Positions 30,571-39,631 of a DNA stretch of 64,000 bases are shown here, piece after piece. The stretch is from Vulcanisaeta sp. JCM 16161 (GTDB taxonomy: Archaea; Thermoproteota; Thermoprotei; Thermoproteales; Thermocladiaceae). The translations under genes were made by a program, and so were the position numbers. Positions within the stretch are counted from its first letter, which is position 1. The number at the start of each line of letters is the position of its first letter. The DNA lies in NCBI RefSeq assembly GCF_001316285.1, contig NZ_BBDO01000010.1, forward strand, positions 1 to 64,000. The letters are read 5' to 3'. The notes beneath the pieces were generated by a model, which was given only the letters and a program-made list of their open reading frames with translations, ran no database searches and was not told the origin of the DNA.

Positions 30571-30689
30571 AACTAATACCATATGTATTGCCACTCGGCA
30601 TTATGTTAAATATTGTTCTCCGGCGCCTGGGTTTGGGAACAATGGTTGAGGGTGTGGTTTTAATGCCTTGATTTAGGATTCTTGTCTCC

Positions 30690-30812
30690 TCATTCGGTTA
30701 TGTCGTTGAATGGGCATTCGTTGGGTGGTGCCTCCTTGATGTGCGCCTTGGGCTTAATGCCGTCCTCATTACTCTCCTCCTCGATTGAGTACGTGATTGC
30801 CTTGTGCGTGAA
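30690..30812 (-). pseudogene. Short C-terminal coding remnant
   Basis: The minus strand reads HKAITYSIEEESNEDGIKPK and on to NECPFNDITE, ending in TGA 30690-30692, with coding-like composition. Upstream frames (EVVDKVNVVHA) suggest a frameshifted gene whose beginning is covered by the plus-strand paRep2a start. Family not recognised. Confidence 0.3.
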
Positions 30813-30844
30813 CTACATTAACCTTGTCGACCACCTCTCAATCG

Positions 30845-31177
30845 ATGCTTAAACCGGCTCAGTACCAGTCCGGTAGTGGCTTATTAGCCTGTTGGGAGTC
30901 AATCAATGATGTCTCCATGGCTCTAGAGATTTGCTGGGGCAGGAGGGTCAGGGGTAATAAGAGGCTCGAGTGCGGCGAACCCGTTAACGACCCAAGAATC
31001 ATTGAGGAAACCATGAAACTAATCAACGAGTTTCTCAATAGGGTCGGGAAACATAGAAGTGTGTTGCTTAGTGATATAACAACGCCGTTTGATTACGCAA
31101 TCAACGCCCTAAGCAACTGGCTGCAGGAAATTAAGGCTAAGGTCGAGGAAAGCAATGACGAGAGTATAGCAACCTAA
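30845..31177 (+). CDS. paRep2a-like protein
   Basis: 110 residues from ATG 30845 (an earlier TTG at 30824 is possible). Helical, with LSDITTPFDYAINALSNWL in the C-terminal half. It lies 8 bases before a clear paRep2b gene. The paRep2a/2b pair is a repeated gene module described in Pyrobaculum aerophilum; no function is known. Assigned chiefly by the partner and size. Confidence 0.5.
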   Translation: MLKPAQYQSGSGLLACWESINDVSMALEICWGRRVRGNKRLECGEPVNDPRIIEETMKLINEFLNRVGKHRSVLLSDITTPFDYAINALSNWLQEIKAKVEESNDESIAT

Positions 31178-31185
31178 GGAGGGCA

Positions 31186-32396
31186 ATGCACAAGATAGCC
31201 AAGAGGATGCTGAGGCTACTAAAGCGGGCAAGGGAGAGGTGGCTAAGCACGTATAAGCCAGAGCTTGAGGAGTTAATCAACGAACTAGGGAGTGGAGGAG
31301 CAAGGGTAATAATAAGCGGCGATCCGTTTGATAGTAATAAGCCATTCGTGGTTCACTTGTACGCGGAGAAACTGGCAGTTGCAATAAGTAGGGTCAGGAA
31401 TAGCGTAATGGTGAACATAACGTTGGCCGGGCTTGAGGGCGTCCATGTCATAACACTAAAGTTAATCAACGATGAGGTATTGAGAGCTTCGCAATGTGGG
31501 CTAATGCTGACCGACGGCTCAATCGATAAGGATGGCTACCCGATAATGAACACTAACCGGCTTTGGCAAGCAGTAATCTTTCCATTAACGTTTCCAGGCA
31601 AGGTACATGTGTACATAAACGGTTTAAGTGTCAATGATGGTGGCGTGAGTGTTGTGTGGCAATTAAGGCTGTTGACTACAGGGGTGTGTTTAAGAGCAAG
31701 ACCGAGGTTGCCGAGGATGTTGTCAAATTAAGTGATGAGAATTTCTTAGCGTTTCTGCTATTCGCAATTTTGGGTGATGGCAGCATAGATATTAAGAAGA
31801 AGAGGATTGAACTTATCATGGATAAGTCGAAGCATGGGTTGTGGAGCGACATAATCGAGAAAATAAAGAGCTTGGGATTTAGGGAGAGGGATGGAGAGTA
31901 CAAGATGGAGTACGCGGTTAATTACTCGAAGGCCGTTGAACTAGCCCGCAAAATAGTCAGTGACCAAGTGAGTAAGGCGTTGATTGAGGACTTGAGTAGA
32001 CTACTCGATGCGGAGAAGCTTAAGCGGTTACTCGTGCTGGCGAGTATGAGGATTAAACCACTGGGCCGTTCAATGATTGAGGTCGTTGAAGGCATTAGGA
32101 TGAACGTTTGCGCGCACAATTATTCTGTTGAGCTTAGGGTGCATCGTATGGACTATGGGGAGGCTGTGAGGATTTTGGAGTTATTAAGGAATACGGGTTA
32201 TAGAGATGCCAAGCTGAGTAAGCGGAGTGGGAGATACGTGGTCTACTTAAACATAGATGCAATTAAGAAACACCCTGAGTTGGTTGCTAAGGTCTGTGAG
32301 GTATTAAGGAGAATGCTCGAGGAAGTAATCAGCGAGGGCAAGGAGAGAAGGGCAAGGTCAATAGCAAGGGCAATGGCAAGATTAAGCTGTCAATAA
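31186..32396 (+). CDS. paRep2b family protein, frameshifted
   Basis: About 400 residues. The second half has strong family character: FLLFAILGDGSIDIKKKR, MDKSKHGLWSDIIEKIKSLG, EYAVNYSKAVELARK, and a C terminus of AIKKHPELVAKVCEVLRRML. GDGS plus repeated small domains is reminiscent of LAGLIDADG-like homing endonuclease folds, which is inference only. The break is near 31670, where VVWQL joins AIKAVDYRGVFKSK. Preceded by paRep2a. Confidence 0.75.
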
Positions 32397-32442
32397 CCTT
32401 GCCCAGGGCCCACGGGACTAAAATCAACTAACTTCTCTCCTT

Positions 32443-32684
32443 TTGACCATATAGACCCTGAGAAGAGGGTTGGCTACTCCATGGAGGGTGAGGGGCTTAA
32501 GTTTGATGCTGTAATAGTCATACCGCCGCACGTTGGTGTTGATATTAAGTACGTGCCGGAGGACGTTCTTGATAGTGATAGGTTTGTTCAGGCGGATAAG
32601 TTTACGAATAGGGTTAAGGGGTTTGACAACGCATTTGTGATTAGCGACGCCTCAGCACCTCCCATCGCCAAGACCGGTGCTTAA
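32443..32684 (+). pseudogene. C-terminal fragment of an SQR-like flavoprotein
   Basis: About 80 codons. FDAVIVIPPHVGVD and KGFDNAFVISDASAPPIAKT match the last part of sulfide:quinone oxidoreductase-like proteins, including the final FAD contact. Upstream sequence from 32400 does not continue the protein, so the N-terminal 250-300 residues are missing, and the C-terminal tail is also lost after KTGA. Probably a relic left by a deletion or a recombination next to the paRep2 module. Confidence 0.6.
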
Positions 32685-32718
32685 TGCAATCCCAATAATC
32701 ACGTTCATTGGAAGCCTA

Positions 32719-33294
32719 TTACTGGCTATTGGTATTGACCATGTTGAGGACCCTGGCTAGGTCATTCACTGTGTCTATGTCGATGAGGACCTCGGGACCG
32801 CACTCCACGACGCACACGTCAGCCCTACCCCTCAATATCTCCCTTGCACCAACATCACCGCTTAACCTCATTAATTCTGGGAATAGGGCCCTATGAATGA
32901 GCACTGGATTCCCCCTGACGCCATTGTGCATTGGCGCAACGGCACTACACCCATCGCGGTACGCACCAACTATCCTTGATACTACCTCGTTGGTTATTAG
33001 GGGCATGTCCGCAAGCACCACGAGGACTGCGTCGTAGTCCTGGAAGAAGCGTAGGCCAAGCCTTATCGATGTGCTCATTCCATCTCTGTAATGTGGGTTG
33101 TAAATAACGATCTCATTGGATAGGTAGGGCATTAACTCGTTGGCATAGGCCCCAACAATGACAACCCTCTCAAACTCATTTAATGCCTTCAAAACCCTCA
33201 GTATGACTGGTTCACCACCAATCTTGACCAGTAGTTTATTACCGCCAAATCTCCTACCTTCACCTGCGGCAAGTACTATGGCACCAATCCTCAT
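32719..33294 (-). CDS. MobA/MocA-like nucleotidyltransferase
   Basis: 191 residues, intact. The nucleotide-binding loop IVLAAGEGRRFGGNKLL is followed by the metal-binding VVLADMPLI and GNPVLIHRALFPEL. The size and motifs fit molybdenum cofactor cytidylyltransferase (MocA) or a related MobA-like NTP transferase. Activity would attach CTP or GTP to molybdopterin for molybdo- or tungsto-enzymes. No other cofactor genes are nearby, so the exact nucleotide is not known. Confidence 0.75.
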   Translation of the reverse strand: MRIGAIVLAAGEGRRFGGNKLLVKIGGEPVILRVLKALNEFERVVIVGAYANELMPYLSNEIVIYNPHYRDGMSTSIRLGLRFFQDYDAVLVVLADMPLITNEVVSRIVGAYRDGCSAVAPMHNGVRGNPVLIHRALFPELMRLSGDVGAREILRGRADVCVVECGPEVLIDIDTVNDLARVLNMVNTNSQ

Positions 33295-33349
33295 TATTTA
33301 ATCAATATCATTAATAAGAGGACAGATATTAATTTCGCCATAACTGACG

Positions 33350-33848
33350 TTTATGGGTTCTCGAGGGCATGTCGCTACCAATATCCAGCGAGGTCGTTAT
33401 GCCCCTGTTGGTTACTACGCATCGCTGAGCTTCATAGACCCTGTGCTCGGTATATTAATTGGTACATTCGGTAATCTCGTTGGTTCATTAATTGATTATT
33501 GCATTGCTTACTACCTCGGGATACTGTTCCTACTTAAGTATGGTTAGGTTATTTGGCTTGATAGGAGGAGACTTAATTCATTGAATTGGTGGTTCGGTAA
33601 GTACGGCGCGGTGCTGGCCGATATGAGGGTTACGGGTTTCGTTGCCGTTACATTCCTTGGGCATTTTGATCTGGGACTCAATCCTCGTGTATATTGGTTA
33701 CGCGTTTGCGACTCAGTGGTCGTTAATCATGGGATTGATCGATAGGTATTTATACGTTGTTGCCGTTGCGGTGACGATTGTAATAATAATGTACATAGTG
33801 CTGAAGCATTGTGTGAAGCCAGGGCGTGGTGATTCCGCCGAGGCGTAA
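33350..33848 (+). pseudogene. DedA/SNARE-associated membrane protein, degraded
   Basis: Fragments in order are EGMSLPISSEVVMPL (shifted frame), GYYASLSFIDPVLG then GTFGNLVGSLIDYCIAYYLG, a stop at 33545, RRRLNSLNWWFGKYG, and VAVTFLGILIWDSILVYIGY. These match a DedA protein, but its first 20 residues are absent, at least two frames change, and the middle RxxPxxR region is deleted between KYG and FVAVTF. Unlike single-base lesions elsewhere, this combination indicates real decay. Confidence 0.65.
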
Positions 33849-33864
33849 CTTATTACTATAGCCA

Positions 33865-34242
33865 TTACTCGCCTGACGCTCCAATACTCTCTTCCCTGCC
33901 GTGCCTCACAATCCTTATCCTGGTCCTCAATGGTACGTGAAGCCCAACCCTCTCGAGTATCTGGTAGAGTTCATAATCCTGGAGTTCACCCAGCCTACCG
34001 CCCAGGTAAAGCTCAACTAGTTGCCTAAATACTTGAACCGCAGTGTCACCATATAACTGCAGGGCATTGTCTATTATCTCGCCAGCCCTCTCCCCCCTCG
34101 TTATCCGCCTAATTAATTGAATAACCTCCTCACGGGTTAGTTCACGCTTGGTGCTGGTTTTCTGTTGGGCCTTGTTGATTATTTCCATCATCATCTTCAT
34201 CATTATCCTCCTCCTTTCGATCTCATCGAGGTTTTCGCTCAT
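33865..34242 (-). CDS. PDCD5-family DNA-binding protein
   Basis: 125 residues from ATG 34242 (MSENLDEIERRRIM), which has TTTTTAAG about 27 nt upstream. Helical, with the family order: an N-terminal basic helix, TREEVIQLIRRITRGERAGEI, VFRQLVELYLGGRLGELQDY, ELYQILERVG and a basic tail IRIVRHGRE. Archaeal PDCD5 homologues bind DNA or ribosome-related partners; the role is not settled. Intact. Confidence 0.75.
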   Translation of the reverse strand: MSENLDEIERRRIMMKMMMEIINKAQQKTSTKRELTREEVIQLIRRITRGERAGEIIDNALQLYGDTAVQVFRQLVELYLGGRLGELQDYELYQILERVGLHVPLRTRIRIVRHGREESIGASGE

Positions 34243-34333
34243 GGTGAATCTATAATTATTTATCGGGCTTAAAAAGCTTGGTTCCCTGTTCATTATCGAT
34301 AGTTTTATTAATTAATCCCGCATTATCGATGTT

Positions 34334-35081
34334 GTGGAGCTACTCATTAGTGTTAAGCCCATTAGGGACCTACCCAGGCTAAGTGCCAGGCGGAGCTCGA
34401 CATTAGGGGTTTCCCAGGCGTTGATAAGTTCCTGCCAGCCTCGCGGTGGAGCTTGAGGATCTTGGGCTTAGGATTGGCCAGGTTAGGGTTGGTTACCTTA
34501 GGAGGAGGGGTGATGCGGAGAGGTTCATGGCATTACTTGATTACCTTAACGTGGATTCCATGGTGGCCAGGCCCGGCATTAACGATGCCAACACCCTGGC
34601 GGAATTACTCGATGAGGCCTCAATGTATGGTGTCAGGGTTATTTGGGAGTTTGGTGTTGGGGATTTCCTGAGGAGCCCCGGCGAGGTCACTGAGCTTGCT
34701 AATGAGGTTTCACCGCATAGGCTCGGTCTCGCCCTTCACGTGGCTAGGGAGAGGGGTTTAAGGGATTTCGTTAGGAGGTTTGTTGAGTTGAGTGGTTATG
34801 TTAAGGCTATTTACTTCAGTAATAAGCGGGGTGGTTTCTTTGGCTTGCCCATATTTGAGGGTTCGATAGACTTCCTTAAGCTAATGAAGGTTCTACAGGT
34901 GCTTAGGTATGAAGAGAACATAATCCTCCACTACCTACCGAGTTACTACGGCAGATACGGCGTGGACCTCGAGGTCCTTAACTCATTCATAAACTCCCTG
35001 GGTGGTGGCGGTGCTGATAGGAGGTTGGTTAAGTCGATAGAGAGGATAGTCAGTGAGGTGCTTGGTCAGGGTCAGGAGTAA
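34334..35081 (+). CDS. TIM-barrel protein, xylose isomerase/AP endonuclease 2-like, frameshifted
   Basis: About 250 residues assembled from three frames. ELLISVKPIRDLPRLSA, AELDIRGFPGVDKFLPA and LEDLGLRIGQVRVGYLRR join at about 34395 and 34440. The strand/helix alternation (VRVIWEFGVGDF, HRLGLALHVARERG, VKAIYFSNKRGG, NIILHYLPSYYG) suits a sugar phosphate isomerase/epimerase barrel. Metal ligands are not convincingly seen. GTG 34334 is leaderless relative to TTTTATTAA near 34303. Confidence 0.45.
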
Positions 35082-35183
35082 TTCGGCTCTCGCTATCACG
35101 ACCTACATAAGCGATTTAACCTGCGCGTTGTATTCAAGTATTCTTGATCATTACTGCTTGATTAAAGGCTTATAACTAACCCG

Positions 35184-35213
35184 GGGGGTTAGTAACTAAT
35201 AGAGGGGGTTAGT
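35184..35213 (+). promoter_or_regulatory. Tandem G-rich repeat before ATPase gene
   Basis: GGGGGTTAGT occurs at 35184-35193 and again at 35204-35213, 20 bases apart, ending one base before the ATG at 35215. ACTAACCC just upstream (35175-35182) is the inverted form. CTTATAAC at about 35169-35176 is the probable TATA box. Two full helical turns of spacing suggests a protein operator. The next ATPase gene has the equivalent arrangement. Confidence 0.55.
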
Positions 35214-35214
35214 C

Positions 35215-36329
35215 ATGCTATTTAGCGTAGAGCCAAGGCGACCAGAAGGGATCTTTATGATAGGGAGGTTGAGCTTAATGAACTAAGGGATAGCGTGTTT
35301 AGGGGTGATAGACTCATTGCTGTTTATGGTATTAGGAGGATTGGTAAGACGAGCCTGGTCAAGGCTTTCCTAAGCGACCTTTCTCAACCGTACGTACTTA
35401 TTGATGTGAGGCAGATATACTTTGTTGAGGGTAATGTTAATGTTGGTAGCCTGGTTAGGCATGTTCTTGATGGGTTTAGGGAATTCATGGGAAGGAACGA
35501 GAGGTTTTGGGAGGGCTTTAGAGATGCATTGAGAAGTATAGACTGGGTTAGGGTTGGCGCAGGTGGCGTTGAAGTTAGGTTGTCTAGGAGGTCAAGGATG
35601 AACTTGATGGAGTTGCTCAATGTAATTGATGGGTGGTGTGGCCGTAATTCCACGAGGTTTATACTGGTGTTTGACGAGGCTCAGTACATGAGGTTTTCGA
35701 ATGTTAGGTATGATGGTGTGTTGGCGTGGGCTTATGATAATTTAAGTAATGTCACGTTTATAGTGACCGGGAGTGAAGTGGGTGCTTTGAGGGATTTCCT
35801 GAGGATTGACGATCCCGAGGCGCCACTTTATGGTAGGTATATCAAGGAGGTTTACGTGGATAGGTTTAGTAAGGATGCCAGTCTCGATTTCCTTAGGAGG
35901 GGTTTCACAGAGTTGGGTGTTGAGGTCAGTGAGGGTGAGTTGGAGGAGGTTTATGAGCGGTTAGATGGCATTGTTGGTTGGTTGACGTTATATGGTTACT
36001 TAAGGGGTATTGATAAGTTGGGCCACAGGGAGGCCTTGGATAAGGTGTTCAATGATGGTGTTAAGCTGGTACTTAGTGAACTTGACGCTGTTATTAAGCC
36101 GTCGAGGGCTAGGTATCTGGCAATACTTAATGCCGTGGCCCATGGATTAAATACGTGGAGTGAGATTAGGAGATATGTTGAGGTTAGGACAGGTGAGGTC
36201 TCTGATGCTGTGTTTAATAGGCTTATGAAGAATCTCATTAGGTATGGCTACCTAAGTAAGGTCAACAATACGTACGTCATACCTGACCCAGTCGTTACCA
36301 GGGCCGTTATGGAGGTTCACATTGGTTAG
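35215..36329 (+). CDS. Archaeal STAND-like ATPase (ATPase_2 type), frameshifted at the N terminus
   Basis: About 371 residues. Walker A is VYGIRRIGKTSLVK, Walker B FILVFDEAQYM, then FIVTGSEVGAL (sensor) and PLYGRYIKEVYVDRF, followed by a C-terminal winged helix (NAVAHGLNTWSEIRRYV, TYVIPDPVVTRAV). The first ten residues are in another frame; adding one C near 35242 gives RRDLYDREVELNELRD, matching DLYDRDEELNDI of the next ATPase. Such ATPases are expanded in crenarchaea and suspected of roles in mobile elements or defence; unproven. Confidence 0.75.
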
Positions 36330-36348
36330 AAGGGTTTTTATGGCTAGA

Positions 36349-36377
36349 GGGGTTGTAGTTAATTAAAGGGGTTGTAG
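36349..36377 (+). promoter_or_regulatory. Tandem G-rich repeat before second ATPase gene
   Basis: GGGGTTGTAG occurs at 36349-36358 and again at 36368-36377, 19 bases apart, ending two bases before the ATG at 36380. TTTTTATGG near 36334 may be the TATA box. The spacing and position mirror the repeat at 35184, though the word differs at its end (TTGTAG versus TTAGT). Confidence 0.55.
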
Positions 36378-36379
36378 CC

Positions 36380-37448
36380 ATGCTCCTTGATGAGAGACCG
36401 AAGACAAGTAGGGTTGACCTCTACGATAGGGATGAAGAATTGAATGATATCCTAAGCAACATTGATAAGCCCTTGATCGTTGTTACCGGCATTAGGAGGA
36501 TTGGTAAGACATCAGTGATTAATGTGGCATTGAATGAAGTTGGCATACCCTATGTATTAATTGACTGTAGATCATTGAGGGATAATTATGGTAGATCTGA
36601 TCTTTATCGATTAATATCCAATGCCCTATCATCGAGTCTTGATAAACTTATTGATATCCTGAGAAGGATTAGGGGTATCTCAATCATGGGTAACACTGTC
36701 GAGGTTAGGTGGAGGGGTAGGGAACAGATCAGCCTTGCCGAGCTATTTGATAGACTTAATGAGAAGAGAATCGTGATAGCACTTGATGAGGCCCAGAGGT
36801 TAAGGGTCCATTGTCGGGTGAGGTTCTTAATGCCTTAGCCCACGCCTATGACTTTGATAGGAACATAACATTTATACTCACGGGTTCCGAGGTTGGCTTA
36901 CTTTACGACTTCATTGGTATTGAGGACCCAAACTCACCATTATTTGGTAGGTATTTCCATGAGGTGAGGATTGATAGGTTCACTCATGATGAGTCCATCG
37001 ACTTCCTGAGGAGGGGGTTTAAGGAGTTAAACATTGAAGTTCCTATGAGTATTATTGAGGAAATCACGAACGTGTTTGACGGCATACCTGGTTGGCTTGT
37101 CTATGCGGCCAACGCCTACATTAGGGGCGCTGGGGACCTATCCATGATTAGGGAAGCCGCGATTAATGAGGCTTTAAACGAGCTAGAGAGGCTCATAAGG
37201 GTTAAGGCGAATTACTCAGTCGTTAACGCCAGGAGGACGGCGCTGGTGCTTAGGTGTATTGCCAATGGTGGTAATACGTGGTCTAAGGTCGTTAAGTGCG
37301 TGGAGGATTTTGAGGGTGCAACGGTGTCACCGACATCGCTGAGCAACGTAATAAGGACCCTGGAGAGATTAAGCATAATTAGGGATTACGAATTCCTGGA
37401 CCAATGTACAGGGAGGCGGCTATGAGACTAAGTATTCCCAATTACTAA
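36380..37448 (+). CDS. Archaeal STAND-like ATPase, paralogue of the preceding gene, frameshifted
   Basis: About 355 residues. Walker A VTGIRRIGKTSVIN, Walker B IVIALDEAQRL, FILTGSEVGLLYDF, PLFGRYFHEVRIDRF. The break near 36808 is restored by one G (RLRGPLSGEVLNALAHAY), and another near 37401 by one C, after which DPMYREAAMRL ends at 37448. The domain order is that of the neighbour (NTP-binding plus wHTH), and its linker DLYDRDEELN is conserved between them. Probably arose by tandem duplication. Confidence 0.75.
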
Positions 37449-37491
37449 AAGATTTATTTTTAGATTCACCATAATACAGGTGGGTGGAGCG

Positions 37492-37857
37492 GTGGGTCAC
37501 GTATTTGTTAGTGTTCGCTTTAGGGGTAGGGATGAGTTCGCAATGGAGAGGGTGCTAGTGGATACCGGCGCGTCCTTCACGGTCATGCCCCTGGAATTGG
37601 CTAAGGAACACTTCATAGAGACCCCCTTCGAGGTTGAGGTTAGGTTGGGTGATGATAGGGTGGTGAGGGCTAGGGTGTTCATTGCTGAGGCTGAGATTGA
37701 GGGTAGGAGGGGCCCTGTGAGGATACTCGCGTTCAGTGGTGCAATGCCCGTGATCGGTGTTGATACCTTGGAGACCCTTGGGCTCAGGGTCGACCCGGTG
37801 ACTGGCAGGATTGAGAAGACCGAGTACTACATGCTGTTTGTGCGACAATTTACGTGA
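37492..37857 (+). CDS. Retropepsin-like aspartic protease-fold protein
   Basis: About 121 residues. VLVDTGASFTVMPLELAKE holds the catalytic Asp-Thr-Gly, and PVIGVDTLETLGLRVDP the closing block. GTG 37492 (reading MGHVFVSV) is chosen by analogy with the paralogue at 29396, which also starts MGH; GTG 37480 is the alternative. Follows the ATPase genes by about 45 bases and may be cotranscribed with them. Substrate unknown. Confidence 0.75.
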   Translation: MGHVFVSVRFRGRDEFAMERVLVDTGASFTVMPLELAKEHFIETPFEVEVRLGDDRVVRARVFIAEAEIEGRRGPVRILAFSGAMPVIGVDTLETLGLRVDPVTGRIEKTEYYMLFVRQFT

Positions 37858-37880
37858 TTGCGGAAATCACCGCAATTGAC

Positions 37881-38336
37881 CTAGGCATTACTTAAGAAAT
37901 CCTCCTCGGGAAGAATATTATTGAGTGGTTCGCCCTCACGCATTAGGAATTGTATGAGGTCTTTATCCCTGGTTAATAGCTTTAAATCCCTTGTGACGGC
38001 TGTGGCGTATAGAAGTAGGTCTATTAAGTCATTGAACCCTCTTCGCCTAAGCCTGAGGGCTTTAATATAACCATCAAGTGTTGGCTCGGTGAGTATGAAC
38101 TCACCGCCAATGATCTTTAAACCCCTCCTCACGATATCCTCATCGTAATTAAGCCTGGAGAGTTTACCCAGGATTTCAATAATGTTGTACTGCGTGTAAT
38201 AGAATTCAGCCCTAAACCTCCTCCTCACCCTTGACAGCGCGATTAATACCTCCTCCACACCCTTAACATTAATACCTACAATAGGTAGGAGGTAGGTCGT
38301 ATCAAGAAGTATCCGAATCCCTGCCCCAATACTCAT
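37881..38336 (-). CDS. VapC-type PIN-domain ribonuclease
   Basis: About 151 residues. PIN acidic residues: ILLDTTYLLPIV (Asp), NIIEILGKLSRL (Glu), FNDLIDLLLYATAV (Asp), LLTRDKDLIQF (Asp). ATG 38336 lies inside the antitoxin reading frame, as is usual. Likely an mRNA or rRNA/tRNA-cleaving toxin inhibited by the AbrB-like partner. Intact. Confidence 0.8.
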   Translation of the reverse strand: MSIGAGIRILLDTTYLLPIVGINVKGVEEVLIALSRVRRRFRAEFYYTQYNIIEILGKLSRLNYDEDIVRRGLKIIGGEFILTEPTLDGYIKALRLRRRGFNDLIDLLLYATAVTRDLKLLTRDKDLIQFLMREGEPLNNILPEEDFLSNA

Positions 38337-38563
38337 TCTGCATCCCTTCAGACTCCCCTTCAAACTCCTCAAAGGTCACCTCAGCGAACTTTTTTAACCT
38401 TCAACGCATACTCAAATGGATCCTCAACACGCTCAATGATTATTCTATTACCATCAACCCTTAAAACAACGTAATCACCCTCAGAAATACCTACTGCCTC
38501 AGAAATTGCCTTAGGTATGTAAATTGTGTTCTTCCTAGAAACCCTAACCCTAACCTCCAGCAT
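38302..38563 (-). CDS. AbrB-type antitoxin of VapBC, homopolymer frameshift
   Basis: About 87 residues. The N-terminal AbrB hairpin is VRVSRKNTIYIPKAISEAV, followed by GISEGDYVVLRV. The frame shifts in the T6 run at 38390-38395 (A6 on this strand). With one base fewer, the C terminus KKFAEVTFEEFEGESEGMQ continues to TGA 38302-38304, overlapping the toxin start by 35 bases. The tail is the toxin-binding part. Upstream at 38580-38620 is AT-rich and probably holds the promoter. Confidence 0.75.
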
Positions 38564-38629
38564 ACCTTAAACTATTAATAATCTGAGCCTATAAATATTT
38601 CTGAGAAATAATTAAGTCTCAGATACTCA

Positions 38630-39160
38630 TTAAGCCCTGTACTGCCCAAGCAACCTCCTTAACTCACCAACCTCCCGTTCTAGCCTCTCGTCCCAGACGT
38701 CTAGGAATAACTCCTTAATCGTTAAGACCCAGTTAACGACCTCAGTGATGTCATCCTTAACCTCATCAGGGTCCTTATAATCGACTAGGTTCGGGTCGAA
38801 GCCGTTGTAGGAGAATCTATGAAGCATCAATGCGGTTTTTACTATGACTTCCACTTCTATGCCCAGTCTCTTCAGGTCCTTAGAAATACCTACTAACCCA
38901 GTGGTTGGTGCCGAGTAACCCACGTCCTCATACCAAGCCCTCCTCCTCTCATCCACCCCCTCTATGATCTTGACGAAATTCTTAACAACCAACGCACTGA
39001 CTATAGACTTAACGCTCATGAACGCCTTAGCTGAAGCGTTCTGAATCATGCCTCTACCCAGCATCTCCAGCGCTAGCCTAGCCTCGGTTAAGCCGTCAAG
39101 GACCTTGGCATAGACATACGCCCTGGGGTCCCTCTTATAATCTAAGTAACCAACCTCCAC
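38630..39160 (-). CDS. PaREP1/HEPN protein of a HEPN-MNT pair
   Basis: 176 residues, intact, all helical. PaREP1 features EARLALEMLGRGMIQNASAK and the signature LMLHRFSYNGFDPN. It lies 21 bases after a MNT-type nucleotidyltransferase gene, which supports a HEPN toxin with an antitoxin partner that modifies it. A canonical R-x4-6-H motif is not obvious. Related to the copy at 14691. Confidence 0.75.
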   Translation of the reverse strand: MEVGYLDYKRDPRAYVYAKVLDGLTEARLALEMLGRGMIQNASAKAFMSVKSIVSALVVKNFVKIIEGVDERRRAWYEDVGYSAPTTGLVGISKDLKRLGIEVEVIVKTALMLHRFSYNGFDPNLVDYKDPDEVKDDITEVVNWVLTIKELFLDVWDERLEREVGELRRLLGQYRA

Positions 39161-39181
39161 ATTGAAAACGCCGCAAATCGC

Positions 39182-39631
39182 TTAATAACGCTTTTTAGAA
39201 ATTCTATCCCTAAACACCCTGTAATACACATAATCTAAGTCGGACTCGCCCAGAATCCTCACGTACATACGGGCAACCAACCTACGCGCTAGTTCCCAAT
39301 CGACAGCGTAGATAGGTACGCCATCCCTTAAAACCACGTACACTAACTCATTGGGTGCCCTGCTCAGGTCTACGAGGTCCACCTTATCTACGGGCACGCC
39401 AAGTGCGTCGGCTAAATCCTTAACTAATTCAACAACCTCCTCATGATTAAGTGGGCCCCTCGCAAGGACCGCAATATCATAGTCACTATCCTCCCCAGCG
39501 CTACCCCTGGCGCGACTACCAAAGAGGAACGCCAGCACCACGCCATGCCTAGCGAAGACCCTATTAAGCATCTCACCGGATGTTGATGGATCAATACCAC
39601 TCTTATTAATCAACGACAATAATTGATTCAC
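39182..39631 (-). CDS. MNT-type nucleotidyltransferase
   Basis: 149 residues, intact. Minimal nucleotidyltransferase motif FLFGSRARGSAGEDSDYDIAV (GSxxxG then DxD) and a further Asp-rich strand (KVDLVDLSRAPNE). MNT antitoxins neutralise HEPN toxins by adding nucleotides, shown for related systems. Its 5' end overlaps a tiny HEPN-like frame (39606) by 26 bases, and a PaREP1 gene follows. Confidence 0.8.
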   Translation of the reverse strand: MNQLLSLINKSGIDPSTSGEMLNRVFARHGVVLAFLFGSRARGSAGEDSDYDIAVLARGPLNHEEVVELVKDLADALGVPVDKVDLVDLSRAPNELVYVVLRDGVPIYAVDWELARRLVARMYVRILGESDLDYVYYRVFRDRISKKRY

